Below, piece by piece: positions 16,969 through 25,714 of a stretch of DNA of 64,000 nucleotides (its first letter is position 1; each line of letters starts with the position of its first letter). The stretch is from positions 1-64,000 of the forward strand of contig JAJFGK010000156.1 of assembly GCA_021776195.1 (NCBI GenBank), in the 5' to 3' direction. The DNA is from Kiloniellaceae bacterium (GTDB taxonomy: Bacteria > Pseudomonadota > Alphaproteobacteria > Kiloniellales > Kiloniellaceae). The notes under the pieces were generated by a model. The model did not search any database and was not told where the DNA came from. It saw only the letters and a program-made list of their open reading frames with translations. The translations under genes were made by a program, and so were the position numbers.

Positions 16969-17103
16969 GACCTGGAACTCCCTTTGGCTTGTCTTGCCCC
17001 CGTTCTCGGCGAGCATCGTGGGTCTCTTTACATTCGGACGGGACTATAGCACGCTCTTGGCGGTCCCAAAATACTTTGCTATCGCAGTGACTTGGCCCGT
17101 GGC

Positions 17104-17772
17104 TCAAGCGGGTTCATCGGGCAGAGGCGATCCTGCTATGGCCCTCTGGTTGATGTTCCAGGACAAGGTGATCCGTGGAGTCTCGCCGCGATAGGGCGTG
17201 ACGGTATGGACCAGCTGGCCGGGAAACATCAAGAGCGTGCCCGCCCGGTGGAGCGGCGCGCAGGGTGTCGTCATGTAGCCTTCCTTGGCCCGGCAGCAGG
17301 CCGCGACGCGGGGATCGGCGAAGCAAAAGCGCCCGTTCGGCACCTCGCCGTCGTCGTCCTCGCCGAGCTGGAGGAAGTAGACGAGACTGGCGGTGGCGCG
17401 GACATGGCTGTGCGGGGCACAGTAATCGCCTTCGCGGTAGAGGGTCGTCCAGGAGATATCGACCACGGCCTCGTCGCAGCCCATGACCTGCTTGAAGAGG
17501 CTGGTCGCCCGGCCATGGATCAGCGCCGCCTCGGGGCAGTCCCACTGATCGAGATGGTAGAGCTTGGCGCCGCCCACGGTACTGTTCCAGGACTTCGCCT
17601 GCCGGTCCCACTGGAGGCGATCCAGAATGTAGCGCACCAGACCCGGGTGATAGGCGGCGGTATCCTCGAAGGTGGTCATCACGACACTGGGCTCGAGCCA
17701 GCGCTCGATGGCCTGATCGGCGGGCCAGGCATTGTCCCTGGCCAGATCTGGGGCGGTTCCGCTTTCGGACAA
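17104..17772 (-). CDS. Putative 2OG-Fe(II) oxygenase
   Basis: The 222-aa protein carries a double-stranded beta-helix oxygenase signature. CAPHSHVRATASLVYFLQ provides the first histidine(s), and a later block FPGQLVHTVTPYRGETPRIT provides the distal His and the 2-oxoglutarate-binding Arg. This is the pattern of the TIGR02466-type putative 2OG-Fe(II) oxygenases, whose substrates are mostly unknown. The start appears to be TTG with GGAG upstream. It follows the EutB-like gene by 56 bases. Confidence 0.75.
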   Translation of the reverse strand: MSESGTAPDLARDNAWPADQAIERWLEPSVVMTTFEDTAAYHPGLVRYILDRLQWDRQAKSWNSTVGGAKLYHLDQWDCPEAALIHGRATSLFKQVMGCDEAVVDISWTTLYREGDYCAPHSHVRATASLVYFLQLGEDDDGEVPNGRFCFADPRVAACCRAKEGYMTTPCAPLHRAGTLLMFPGQLVHTVTPYRGETPRITLSWNINQRAIAGSPLPDEPA

Positions 17773-17828
17773 GATTCACGGTCTCCTTCTGCGCTGCGGC
17801 GCGACTATAACAGTCTTTCCGGGGCAGG

Positions 17829-18821
17829 CTAGGCACGCGCGGCGACAAGTTCGGTAAAGGCGGTCATATCGACGTTGCGGCCCGAGACGACAACCGCCGT
17901 CTTGCTGCCAAGGTCCCGCGCTTTGCCGCTCAGCAGGGCGGCGACACCGACCGCGCCGCTGCCTTCCACGACCGTGCGCTCCTGCCAGTAGAGATGGGCC
18001 ATGGCCGCGGCGATTTCCTCTTCGCTGACCAGGATCAGGTCGTCGACAAGATCGCGGACCATGGCGAAGGTGTGCCGGTTCTCCAGGCCGATGCCGCCGC
18101 CGAGCGCATCGGCGAGGCTCTCTTCCTCGGGCACCAGGACAGGCTGCCCGGCCGCCTGGCTGGCGTGCATGGCGGCGCCGCGCTCCATGGTGACGCCGAT
18201 AACGCGGACCGGGCGCGGCGAGGCCGACTTGACTGCCTGGGCGATGCCGGCAATCAACCCGCCGCCCGAGACCGGGACCAGGACGCTGTCGAGGTCGGGC
18301 AGGTCCTCGCGCAGTTCCAGCCCGATGGTGCCCTGGCCGGCGATCACCTGGGGATGGTCGAAAGGCGAAATCGGCACCAGCCCCTCTTCGGCGACGGCCC
18401 GGGCGGCTTCCTCCTCCGCTTCGTCCTGGGACTCGCCGAAGATTCGCACCTCGGCGCCGAGGTCGGCGATCGCCGCGCGCTTGTTCTGGGGCACCAGCCG
18501 GGACATGCAGACCACCGCCCGCAGGCCCAAAAGCCGGGCCGCGTAGGCCACCCCGCGGCCATGGTTGCCGGTCGAGATCGCCACCACCCCGCGGGCCTTT
18601 TCCGCAGGACTCAGGCTCTGAAGGGCATAGGTCGCGCCGCGCAGCTTGAAGGCACCGGTGGCCTGGAGAATCTCCAGCTTCAAAAAGACCTGACGCCGAT
18701 CCGACGACAGGGAGAAGGCCGGTACCAGGGGGGTGCGGCAGACCTGGCCCGCGATGGCGGCCCGGGCGCTTTCTATGTGGTCGAGAGTGACGCTGCCGCG
18801 CTGCTGGGTTTCTCCAGGCAT
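17829..18821 (-). CDS. PLP-dependent threonine/serine dehydratase, probably hydroxyectoine-utilisation type (EutB-like)
   Basis: This 330-aa fold-type II PLP enzyme contains the PLP lysine in TGAFKLRGA, the STGNHGRGVAYAA asparagine loop, and a glycine-rich phosphate loop VSGGGLIAGIAQ. Sequence features I associate with EutB rather than catabolic threonine dehydratase are the MERGAAMHAS and VVSGRNVDM blocks and the absence of an ACT domain. EutB acts in hydroxyectoine breakdown; a threonine or 3-hydroxyaspartate dehydratase is the alternative. The ATG at 18821 is preferred over 18905 because homology begins there and AGGA lies upstream. No eutC or doeB is adjacent. Confidence 0.82.
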   Translation of the reverse strand: MPGETQQRGSVTLDHIESARAAIAGQVCRTPLVPAFSLSSDRRQVFLKLEILQATGAFKLRGATYALQSLSPAEKARGVVAISTGNHGRGVAYAARLLGLRAVVCMSRLVPQNKRAAIADLGAEVRIFGESQDEAEEEAARAVAEEGLVPISPFDHPQVIAGQGTIGLELREDLPDLDSVLVPVSGGGLIAGIAQAVKSASPRPVRVIGVTMERGAAMHASQAAGQPVLVPEEESLADALGGGIGLENRHTFAMVRDLVDDLILVSEEEIAAAMAHLYWQERTVVEGSGAVGVAALLSGKARDLGSKTAVVVSGRNVDMTAFTELVAARA

Positions 18822-19028
18822 CTTGTTGATTTTCCTCTGTTTTTTGATGGCGGGCAAAAATATCCCTGCACAACGGGGATGGGTCTGGGCCGGGTGGCGT
18901 AACACTTGATATCGGACGACGTTTTTGCAGGCAACCAGGGGACTTTGACGGCAGGGCCGTCATCATTTGTGGCATCGGGTCGTCGGGGACTCGCGGGCCA
19001 CTCTCGCTCAGCAACGAAGGAGAGTGAC

Positions 19029-19676
19029 ATGCGCAAGATAACAATGGGATTGACGGGGTTCGCGGGCGCTTTGGTGCTCATCGCCAGCATGGGTTCGGCC
19101 ATTGCCGGCGATCGCGACGGCACAAAGTTCCAGCACGACCGGGGCTTCTCGAAGGGTCCTTCGTACCATCTTCGCGACGACGGCGACCGTGACCGGCACA
19201 GCCGCAAGGCGCAGAAAAGACAGCATGCCGAGCACCGTGACCACGACAGGCACGGCAAGAAGCACCGCAAGCACAAGAAACGTCGCCACGCGCATGAGAA
19301 GCACCATGACAAGCATGCGCGGCATCACCACAAGCGCCACCATGACAAGCATGCCCGGCGTCACCACAAGCGCCACCATGACAAGCACGCCCGGCGCCAC
19401 CACAAACGCCACCACAAGCACCATGGCCATCATGACCGTCGCCACGGGGCCGGCATCGACCTGGGTGCGCTGACCCTCTTCTTCGGCCAGAGCCAGTACC
19501 GCCAGGACAACTACAGCCAGGGCTACAACAACGTGTCGCAGGTCTGCCAGGACGTGAGCAAGGTCGGCTGGTGGAACGGCCAGAAAGCCCTGATCGGCGG
19601 CACCGGCTGCTATGACCAGTACGGCAACCTCTATGTCGTCGAGGGCAGCCGTTACCTGATCCGCTACGTCTACTAG
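19029..19676 (+). CDS. Secreted His/Lys/Arg-rich repeat protein
   Basis: In this 215-aa protein a signal peptide (GLTGFAGALVLIASMGSAIA) leads to an extremely basic region of His, Lys and Arg with three tandem 12-residue units of the form (K/R)HHDKHARRHHK. A C-terminal domain of about 75 aa follows with two cysteines and many Gly, Tyr and Gln residues. GGAG lies before the ATG. The His clusters suggest binding of transition metals or polyanions in the periplasm or outside the cell. I know of no named family for the whole protein. The C-terminal sequence, ending RYLIRYVY, looks like a compact beta domain. Confidence 0.75.
   Translation: MRKITMGLTGFAGALVLIASMGSAIAGDRDGTKFQHDRGFSKGPSYHLRDDGDRDRHSRKAQKRQHAEHRDHDRHGKKHRKHKKRRHAHEKHHDKHARHHHKRHHDKHARRHHKRHHDKHARRHHKRHHKHHGHHDRRHGAGIDLGALTLFFGQSQYRQDNYSQGYNNVSQVCQDVSKVGWWNGQKALIGGTGCYDQYGNLYVVEGSRYLIRYVY
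19299..19406 (+). repeat. Three tandem 36-bp coding repeats
   Basis: Three in-frame 36-bp units (19299-19334, 19335-19370, 19371-19406) encode the His/Arg-rich 12-residue repeats of the secreted protein. A diverged fourth unit follows. Units differ mostly by CAT/CAC and GCG/GCC changes, so they have begun to diverge. Confidence 0.85.
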
Positions 19677-19755
19677 GGCGCCTCCGCGCGGCCCCACGAA
19701 AAGCGGGCAAGCAAGGATTGGAAAGACCGCGGCAGCCAAGTAGGCTGTCGCGGTC

Positions 19756-20199
19756 ATGACCATTCGCCCCTTCTGGAAAAGCAAGACCCTCGCCGAGATG
19801 ACTTCGGCGGAGTGGGAATCGCTCTGCGACGGTTGCGGCAAGTGTTGCCTCTTGAAGCTGGAGGACGCCGATACGGGCGAGTTCTTCCACACCGATGTGG
19901 CCTGTCACCTGCTCGACCGCGCCGACTGCCGCTGCGGCGACTACCCGAACCGCGCGCAACGGGTTCCCGACTGCGTCGTCCTGACCCCCGATAATGTCAC
20001 CACGCTCGGCTTCATGCCCTCGACCTGCGCCTACCGCCTGCTGGCCGAAGGGCGCGATCTGTTCGATTGGCATCCCTTGGTGAGCGGCGACCGGGAAAGC
20101 GTTCACCGGGCGGGCGCCTCGGTGCGCGGCCGGGCTGTCTGCGAGACCGGCGTGGCCGACGCGGCGCTGGAAGACCATATCGTGGATTGGGCGAAGTGA
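19756..20199 (+). CDS. YcgN/YkgJ-family cysteine cluster protein (UPF0260)
   Basis: This 147-aa cytoplasmic protein has cysteines arranged as CDGCGKCC near the N-terminus, then C, CRCGDY, DC and C further on. That is the YcgN pattern and probably binds zinc or an iron-sulfur cluster. Its function is not established. The stop overlaps the GTG start of the next Fe-S gene (GTGA), so the two are likely translationally coupled. Confidence 0.88.
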   Translation: MTIRPFWKSKTLAEMTSAEWESLCDGCGKCCLLKLEDADTGEFFHTDVACHLLDRADCRCGDYPNRAQRVPDCVVLTPDNVTTLGFMPSTCAYRLLAEGRDLFDWHPLVSGDRESVHRAGASVRGRAVCETGVADAALEDHIVDWAK

Positions 20200-20921
20200 G
20201 CAGCCAGTCGTCGAAGCGTTCGGTTGACTACCGCGCAGTCGAGGCCGCGCTGGCGGCCCAGGGATTGCTCCTGCGCGGCGGCTTTCATCCGGGGCCGGCC
20301 GATGACCTGCCGGTTCTCGCCGATGGAGGTCGCGCGGCAACCCTGCTTCTGGTCGGCAATGCCGGGCCCGGCTTCTGGCCCGTCTTCCAGGCCGCGCCCG
20401 AGGCCCGCGACGGCGCCGACCACGCCATGAATCGCTGGACCGAGAAGGTCTTGGGGGCACTGGCGGGGGATCTGGAGGCCACCGTCGTCTTTCCCTTCGG
20501 CGGCCCGCCTTACCATCCCTTTCAGCGGTGGGCCCAGCGCGCCGAGCCGGTGGCGCCCTCGCCGCTCGGCGTTCTGATCCACCCGCGCTATGGGCTTTGG
20601 CACGCCTATCGCGGGGCCTTGCTCTTCGCCGCGCGGATCGGGCTGCCGCCGCGCGAAGCCCTGCCCAGCCCTTGCGACAGCTGCGCCGAGAAGCCCTGTC
20701 TTTCGACCTGTCCGGTGGCGGCCTTTGGGCCGGGCGGCTACGACGTACCGGCCTGCGGCGACCACATCGCCTCGGCGGCGGGGACCGATTGCCTGGAGGA
20801 GGGCTGCCGCGCGCGCCGCGCCTGTCCGGTCGGTCGGGATTATCTTTACCCGTCGGGTCAGGCAGGCTTTCATATGCGCGCATTTTTGGCGGCACTTGGA
20901 CCTGGGGGGACGAAGATCTGA
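20196..20921 (+). CDS. Cysteine-rich 4Fe-4S-type protein
   Basis: This 241-aa protein uses GTG overlapping the stop of the YcgN-like gene. The C-terminal third carries [14 protein letters not shown], then CGDHI, CLEEGC and RRACPVG. This is a ferredoxin-like set of cysteines able to hold one or two [4Fe-4S] clusters. The N-terminal part is alpha/beta ([16 protein letters not shown]) and superficially resembles the N-terminal region of MMACHC/QueG-like proteins. The reaction is unknown. It is coupled to both neighbours by overlapping stop/start codons. Confidence 0.78.
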   Translation: MSSQSSKRSVDYRAVEAALAAQGLLLRGGFHPGPADDLPVLADGGRAATLLLVGNAGPGFWPVFQAAPEARDGADHAMNRWTEKVLGALAGDLEATVVFPFGGPPYHPFQRWAQRAEPVAPSPLGVLIHPRYGLWHAYRGALLFAARIGLPPREALPSPCDSCAEKPCLSTCPVAAFGPGGYDVPACGDHIASAAGTDCLEEGCRARRACPVGRDYLYPSGQAGFHMRAFLAALGPGGTKI

Positions 20922-21658
20922 TGACCAAAGGCAAAGGCAAGACCGTGGTGCTGCTCGACCATCCGGGGGGCAAGCGCGACGACCGCGCCTCGCGGATGCT
21001 GGCGGAACGGGGCTATCGACTGGAGTGGTGCTGCGCCGGCCAGGGCGACGCGCTGCCGGAGATTCGCGACGATCATGCCGGCGCGGTGGTCTACGGGGGA
21101 CCCGAGAGCGTCAACGGACTGGAGGAGTATTCCTACCTGCGCGCGGAGATCGCCTGGATCGAGCGCTGGCTGAAGGCGGACAAGCCCTATTTCGGCATCT
21201 GCCTGGGCGGCCAGCTTCTCGCCCGCGCCCTGGGCGCCCGGGTCGCGCCCCATCCCGAGGACCAGCACGAGATCGGCTATGTGCGGATCGAGCCGACCGC
21301 CGAGGGCGGGGCCTTTCTGCCGCGACCGCTGCACGTCTACCACTGGCACAACGAAGGCTTCGAGGTCCCGGCCGGGGCGGTGCGCCTAGCCGCCGGGCCG
21401 GTCTTCGCCAACCAGGCCTACCAGGCGGGCGAGGGGGTCTACGGGATTCAGTTTCATCCCGAGGTGACGGTGCCGGTGATGACCAGATGGATGAGCGAGG
21501 CGGCGCACAAGCTGTCACGGCCCGGCGCACAGCCGGCCGAGCGACAATTGGCCGACGCCCGGCTCCATGACGAACCGCTGCGCCAATGGCTCGACCGCTT
21601 CCTGGAGGGCTGGCCCGAACCCCGGGCCAAGGCGGCGGAGAAAACCGCCGCCGAGTGA
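20921..21658 (+). CDS. Class I glutamine amidotransferase-like protein
   Basis: The 245-aa protein has a triad-type GATase1 fold, with nucleophile elbow GICLGGQLLARALG and catalytic QFHPE. It is related to GuaA-type stand-alone amidotransferases. It may hydrolyse glutamine or a gamma-glutamyl compound; no synthetase partner is fused. The ATG overlaps the upstream TGA by one base (TGATG), forming a coupled trio with the Fe-S and YcgN-like genes. The C-terminal tail is charged and low complexity. The gene converges on speE. Confidence 0.85.
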   Translation: MTKGKGKTVVLLDHPGGKRDDRASRMLAERGYRLEWCCAGQGDALPEIRDDHAGAVVYGGPESVNGLEEYSYLRAEIAWIERWLKADKPYFGICLGGQLLARALGARVAPHPEDQHEIGYVRIEPTAEGGAFLPRPLHVYHWHNEGFEVPAGAVRLAAGPVFANQAYQAGEGVYGIQFHPEVTVPVMTRWMSEAAHKLSRPGAQPAERQLADARLHDEPLRQWLDRFLEGWPEPRAKAAEKTAAE

Positions 21659-21679
21659 GCGCCGCGTGAGAAAACGAGG

Positions 21680-22549
21680 TCAGGCCTCGATCAGCGCCCT
21701 GATGTAGTTCGGCAGGGCAAAGGCCGCCTGGTGCACCGCGGCATTCAAATAGCCCAGGTCGAGCCCCGCCGTCTGGTAGCGGTCCTCCAGCAATGCCGAG
21801 GAGTGTTGGCGCAGGCCGGCATCGTCGCTGGCCCAGCCGAAGGCCATCGGCCCGCCGCTGTAGGTCGGCACGGTCGCCAGGTAGCAGGTGGCATCGGCGA
21901 AGAGGCCGCGCAGGCTGCGCAGCGTGTCGGTCAGCTCCCGGCCCTGCAGAAAGGGCACGCCGTTCTGGGTCACCAGGACCCCGCCCGGCGCCAGCACGGA
22001 CTTGCAGGCGCGGTAGAAGCGGTCGGTGAAGAGTGCCTCGCCGGGGCCGATGGGGTCGGTCGAATCGACGACGAGCAGATCGAATCGTGCTCCCTCCGGG
22101 TCTGCACCGACCCGCTCCACAAAGGCCAGGCCGTCGTCGATCACCAGTTCGTGGCGTGGATCCTCGTAGGCCTCGCCGCAGATGACGCGCAGGTGGGTCT
22201 TGGCGAACTCGACCACCGACCGGTCGATCTCGACCTGCACCAGGGCCTCGATGGCCGGGTGTTTCAGCACCTCCTCGGCCATGCCGCCGTCGCCACCGCC
22301 GACGATCAGCACCCGGCGTACCGCGCCGTGGGCCAGGATCGGCAGGTGCGAGAGCATCTCGTGATAGATGAACTCGTCCCGCTCGGTGGTCTGAACGACA
22401 TTGTCCAGGGTCAGCACGCGGCCGAAGGGGCCGTTCTCGAAGAGAACCAGGCGCTGATGGTCGGTCTTGCTGTCGAAGAGAACCCTGTCGACCGCGAGTC
22501 GCTGAGTGAACCCCGGATGGAGCGTTTCCTCCATCCAGTCGCCGCTCAC
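21680..22549 (-). CDS. speE: Spermidine synthase (polyamine aminopropyltransferase)
   Basis: This 289-aa cytoplasmic enzyme transfers an aminopropyl group from decarboxylated AdoMet to putrescine. Motifs are VLIVGGGDGGMAEEVLKHP (dcAdoMet site), VVDSTDPIGPGEALFT (catalytic Asp) and GGPMAFGWAS. The start is GTG overlapping the speD stop (GTGA). Together with speD this gives the classical spermidine route, without the carboxyspermidine pathway seen in many alphaproteobacteria. Confidence 0.95.
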   Translation of the reverse strand: MSGDWMEETLHPGFTQRLAVDRVLFDSKTDHQRLVLFENGPFGRVLTLDNVVQTTERDEFIYHEMLSHLPILAHGAVRRVLIVGGGDGGMAEEVLKHPAIEALVQVEIDRSVVEFAKTHLRVICGEAYEDPRHELVIDDGLAFVERVGADPEGARFDLLVVDSTDPIGPGEALFTDRFYRACKSVLAPGGVLVTQNGVPFLQGRELTDTLRSLRGLFADATCYLATVPTYSGGPMAFGWASDDAGLRQHSSALLEDRYQTAGLDLGYLNAAVHQAAFALPNYIRALIEA

Positions 22550-23067
22550 AGACCTTCGCCCCTGCGGTGTTCGGTGACCCGCACTTCATCGGGCGCGAAG
22601 CGCTCGCGCATCACCTCGACCGCCCGACGCGGCTCGGCCGCCCCGCACATGAAGACGTCCAGCGCGGCATAGCCGCACTCCGGCCAGGAGTGGATCGAGA
22701 TGTGGGATTCCGCCAAAACCGCCACGCCCGAGATACCGTCGTTCGGGGTGAAGTGGTGCAGGTGAATATGCAACAGCGTCGCACCCGCCGCTTCGACGCA
22801 CTCGCGCAGGGTTTCTTCCACGAAACCCAGGTCGTCGATGCGCTTGGCGCCCCAGAGATCGACGATCAGGTGGGTGCCGGCATAGCGTTCCCCGTCGCCT
22901 TCGACGAAGAAGTCCTTGCGATCCGCCCCTTGGCAGTCCGCGGATTTCTCAGGGGTCCTCGGAACGGTCTCGAAAAGAACGTCCTGTTTGATACCGTCTT
23001 CCGTGTGGGAGCTACTTGGCTGTTCCAAGTCTATCCCCAGTTGGAAGAGGGTGCGTGTGTCGTACAT
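22546..23067 (-). CDS. speD: S-adenosylmethionine decarboxylase proenzyme
   Basis: The 173-aa pyruvoyl enzyme has the self-cleavage site LAESHISIHSWPE, in which the Ser after Glu becomes the pyruvoyl group, and the downstream cysteine block LDVFMCG. It supplies decarboxylated AdoMet to SpeE, encoded immediately downstream with overlapping codons. The ATG at 23067 has GGGAGG upstream; the alternative TTG at 23085 is less likely. It has an N-terminal segment of about 50 residues before the conserved core, slightly longer than minimal bacterial SpeD. Confidence 0.94.
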   Translation of the reverse strand: MYDTRTLFQLGIDLEQPSSSHTEDGIKQDVLFETVPRTPEKSADCQGADRKDFFVEGDGERYAGTHLIVDLWGAKRIDDLGFVEETLRECVEAAGATLLHIHLHHFTPNDGISGVAVLAESHISIHSWPECGYAALDVFMCGAAEPRRAVEVMRERFAPDEVRVTEHRRGEGL

Positions 23068-23226
23068 CGCAATCCTCCCGCGCAACCAGTAGATGACCCA
23101 GACTTACGATAAAGCTGGCGCCGGGGGTTATGCCGAAAGCCGGGGCCTCCTGGCAAGCGAATTCTTCGAAGGCGTCTAAAACGATTGTCCCAGTGTGGCC
23201 CATTTGCACGGACCAGGACCTCGGCG

Positions 23227-23769
23227 TCAGGATCCGGCGATGGCCTGCTCGATGGCGGCGCGCAGCTCGGCCCCGCCGACATGGGTTTTCGTGGCGCCGC
23301 GGGCATGGATGAACTGGAGGACCGGGTCGCCCTGGGCATTGAAGACGAAGAGGGTCGGGATCCGCTCGACCTCGCCGAACAGCGAGGCCACCGTTTCGCC
23401 GTCGCCCAGCACCGCGAAGGGCGGGTCCTTGCGGTCCAGGAAGCGAGCCAGGCGGGTGGTATCGGTGAAGCCGCTGGTCAGCTCGAAGATATTGACCGTC
23501 AGCACCGTCACCTTGTCGCCATAGGCCAGTTCGGCTTCCTTCAGGTGGTCGAACTCGGGATGGCAGGGCGGGCACCAGGAGGCGAAGAAGGCGACCACCA
23601 CGACCTGCCCGTCCAGCGACGCGGGGCTTGGGGCTGGGCCGCGCAGCAGGGGCAGGGCGGCGAGCGCCGCGATGCGCCGGTCGTCGAGGCGAATGGTCTC
23701 CTCGCCGATGGCCGTGGTGCTGGAAAGGAGGCCAAACATCAAGGCGGCGATGGCGAACAGCGGTCTCAC
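23227..23769 (-). CDS. TlpA-like thioredoxin-fold protein, exported
   Basis: The 180-aa protein has an N-terminal hydrophobic signal (PLFAIAALMFGLLSSTTAIG) and a thioredoxin fold with FFASWCPPCHPEFDHL (redox CPPC) and the cis-proline region RIPTLFVFN. It is probably a periplasmic thiol-disulfide reductase. The chosen GTG overlaps the stop of the upstream dioxygenase-like gene (GTGA). Confidence 0.85.
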   Translation of the reverse strand: MRPLFAIAALMFGLLSSTTAIGEETIRLDDRRIAALAALPLLRGPAPSPASLDGQVVVVAFFASWCPPCHPEFDHLKEAELAYGDKVTVLTVNIFELTSGFTDTTRLARFLDRKDPPFAVLGDGETVASLFGEVERIPTLFVFNAQGDPVLQFIHARGATKTHVGGAELRAAIEQAIAGS

Positions 23770-24128
23770 GCGTCGAAGATCTCCAGCTTGAGGTCGAGTT
23801 TCGCGCCCATCCAAATGGCCCGGTCGCGGTGGTCTTCCAGATCCTGGCCGGTGTTGGGGTGGGTGAAGATCACCAGATCCTCGCGGTTCAGGGCGAGCCA
23901 GGGGATGAGCTGCGGGAAAACCTCGGGCTTGAAGGCGATCTGATAGCTCCAGCAGGGGTGCGGCCCGACTGGCTTTTCGTGCCAGCGGCCCATCTCGATG
24001 GCAAAGCGGGCTTCGACCGCCTCGCGCAGCCTTTGCGCCGGCTCGCGGGTCTCGGCGTCGAAGTAGACGTGGGCGTGGTAGTCCTCGATGGTCTCGATTT
24101 CCAGGGGGGGCTCTCTTTCCGGCGGCAT
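23766..24128 (-). CDS. DOPA 4,5-dioxygenase family protein
   Basis: The 120-aa protein contains the family pattern DYHAHVYFD near its start, GRWHEKPVGPHPCWSYQIAF and VIFTHPNTGQDLEDH, with several conserved histidines as metal ligands. Fungal and plant relatives cleave DOPA extradiolically; bacterial members are of unknown substrate. The ATG at 24128 has a GAGGA site; the longer TTG start at 24191, overlapping the tadA stop, is possible. It is followed by the TlpA-like gene with overlapping codons. Confidence 0.85.
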   Translation of the reverse strand: MPPEREPPLEIETIEDYHAHVYFDAETREPAQRLREAVEARFAIEMGRWHEKPVGPHPCWSYQIAFKPEVFPQLIPWLALNREDLVIFTHPNTGQDLEDHRDRAIWMGAKLDLKLEIFDA

Positions 24129-24187
24129 CGTGATCCTCATGGCTGGCGTTTGATATGGGGTGGAGCGGCCCGTTGCGCCAGGGCTGC

Positions 24188-24664
24188 TCAACGTTTCGTG
24201 ACGAAGAAGTTCTTCATAAGCGTGGCGCAGACGGCCTCGTCAAGACCGCCGATCACCTCGGGCCGGTGATGGCAGGTCGAATGGTCGAAGACCCGCGGGC
24301 CGTGGTCGACGCCGCCGCTCTTGGGGTCGTAGGCCCCGAAATAGAGCCGGCGCAGCCGCGCCAGGGAAATCGCCGCGGCGCACATCGGGCAGGGCTCCAG
24401 GGTGACATAGAGATCGGCTTCGGTCAGCCGCTTGTCGCCCAGCGCCGTCGCCGCCTGGCGGATGACCAGCATCTCGGCATGGGCTGTCGGGTCCCGGTCG
24501 CGCTCGACCCGGTTGTGGGCCCGGGCCAGCACCCGTCCGCTGGCGGCCTCGACCAGCACCGCGCCGACCGGGACCTCGCCGGCCGCGGCCGCCACCCGCG
24601 CCTCGGCGAGGGCCTGCGCCATGGGCCCGGCCCTGGCCGCGACCGGATCTTCATTCGACGCCAA
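24188..24664 (-). CDS. tadA: tRNA-specific adenosine deaminase
   Basis: This 158-aa cytidine-deaminase-fold enzyme converts wobble A34 to inosine in tRNA-Arg. Motifs are PTAHAEMLVI (zinc His and catalytic Glu) and EPCPMCAAAI (two zinc Cys). The start at 24664 appears to be TTG; an in-frame ATG at 24622 would begin just before the conserved core and is equally plausible. It is divergent from the rluB-like gene. Confidence 0.92.
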   Translation of the reverse strand: MASNEDPVAARAGPMAQALAEARVAAAAGEVPVGAVLVEAASGRVLARAHNRVERDRDPTAHAEMLVIRQAATALGDKRLTEADLYVTLEPCPMCAAAISLARLRRLYFGAYDPKSGGVDHGPRVFDHSTCHHRPEVIGGLDEAVCATLMKNFFVTKR

Positions 24665-24814
24665 GACTCAGTCCCCTTCGCGCTGTTTGTTGTCTCGCTC
24701 CTCTGATATAGAGGCCCGCAAAGCATGCCTGTCAAACGGTTGACGTGGCCCGGGGCGCCGACCCGAGGCGGTCCCGCCGGCAAGTTCATATGGTCAGTCC
24801 ATGAGGTTCTCCAG

Positions 24815-25714
24815 ATGTCAGAAACAGACGGCGACAAGGGCGAGCGCATCGCCAAGGTGATGGCCCGCGCCGGGCTCTGCTCGCGCCGCGACGCCGAACG
24901 CTGGATTGCCGAGGGCCGGGTCTCGCTGAACGGCGAGCGGCTGGCGACCCCCGCGGTGACCGTCACCGCCGACGACCGGGTGATGGTCGACGGCAAGCCC
25001 CTGCCGGCCGCCGAGGCGCCGCGGATCTGGCGCTATCACAAGCTACGCGGCGTGGTCACCACGGCGCGCGACCCCGAGGGCCGGCCCACGGTCTTCGATG
25101 CCCTGCCCGACGATCTTCCCCGGGTGCTTTCGGTCGGCCGGCTCGATCTCTGGTCCGAGGGGCTCTTGCTTTTGACCAACGACGGCGGCGTGAAGCGCAA
25201 GATGGAACTGCCGGCGACCGGCTGGACCCGGCGCTACAAGGTGCGGGTCCATGGCCCGGTGACCGAGACGCTGCTCGACCGGCTGCGCGGCGGCATGACG
25301 GTCGAGGGGGTCCACTACGCCCCGCTCGAGGTCGAGATCGAGCGCGAGACCGGGCAGAACTTCTGGCTCGCCATGGGTCTGAAAGAGGGCAAGAACCGCG
25401 AGATCCGCCGCCTCTGCCAGCATCTGGGGCTCGCCGTCGACCGCCTGATCCGCATCGCCTACGGGCCCTTTCAGATCGGCGCGCTGAAACCCGGCGAGGT
25501 CAAGGAGGTGCCGGCCAAGGTGGTCGCCGAGCAACTCGGCCTCAACCTGGGAAAGACCCCGGGCCAGGGTTTCGCCAAGGCGCGCCCGAAAGCCGGGCCG
25601 AGCCGAGGGGGCAAGCCGGGCCGGCCGGGCAAGGGCCCCAAGCGGCGCGGGCCCAAAGACGGCGTGGCGGACAAGTCGGGAGCCGGTCGTGCGCATCGTC
25701 GCCGGCCGCTTTAG
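24815..25714 (+). CDS. rluB: Ribosomal pseudouridine synthase, RsuA/RluB/RluE family
   Basis: The 299-aa protein has an N-terminal S4 RNA-binding domain (RIAKVMARAGLCSRRDAERW) and a catalytic domain with the Asp motif GRLDLWSEGLLLLTND. EGKNREIRRLC is the conserved late motif. A basic Gly/Lys/Arg-rich tail of about 50 residues follows. It likely makes a pseudouridine in 23S rRNA (RluB type), with RluE/RsuA as alternatives. The start at 24815 (GAGG upstream) is preferred over an in-frame ATG at 24725. Its 3' end overlaps rsmD by 26 bases. Confidence 0.88.
   Translation: MSETDGDKGERIAKVMARAGLCSRRDAERWIAEGRVSLNGERLATPAVTVTADDRVMVDGKPLPAAEAPRIWRYHKLRGVVTTARDPEGRPTVFDALPDDLPRVLSVGRLDLWSEGLLLLTNDGGVKRKMELPATGWTRRYKVRVHGPVTETLLDRLRGGMTVEGVHYAPLEVEIERETGQNFWLAMGLKEGKNREIRRLCQHLGLAVDRLIRIAYGPFQIGALKPGEVKEVPAKVVAEQLGLNLGKTPGQGFAKARPKAGPSRGGKPGRPGKGPKRRGPKDGVADKSGAGRAHRRRPL

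Noticed and set aside
19299..19406. CRISPR-like array
   Set aside because: The 36-bp repeats are directly adjacent with no spacers and lie in frame inside a coding sequence.
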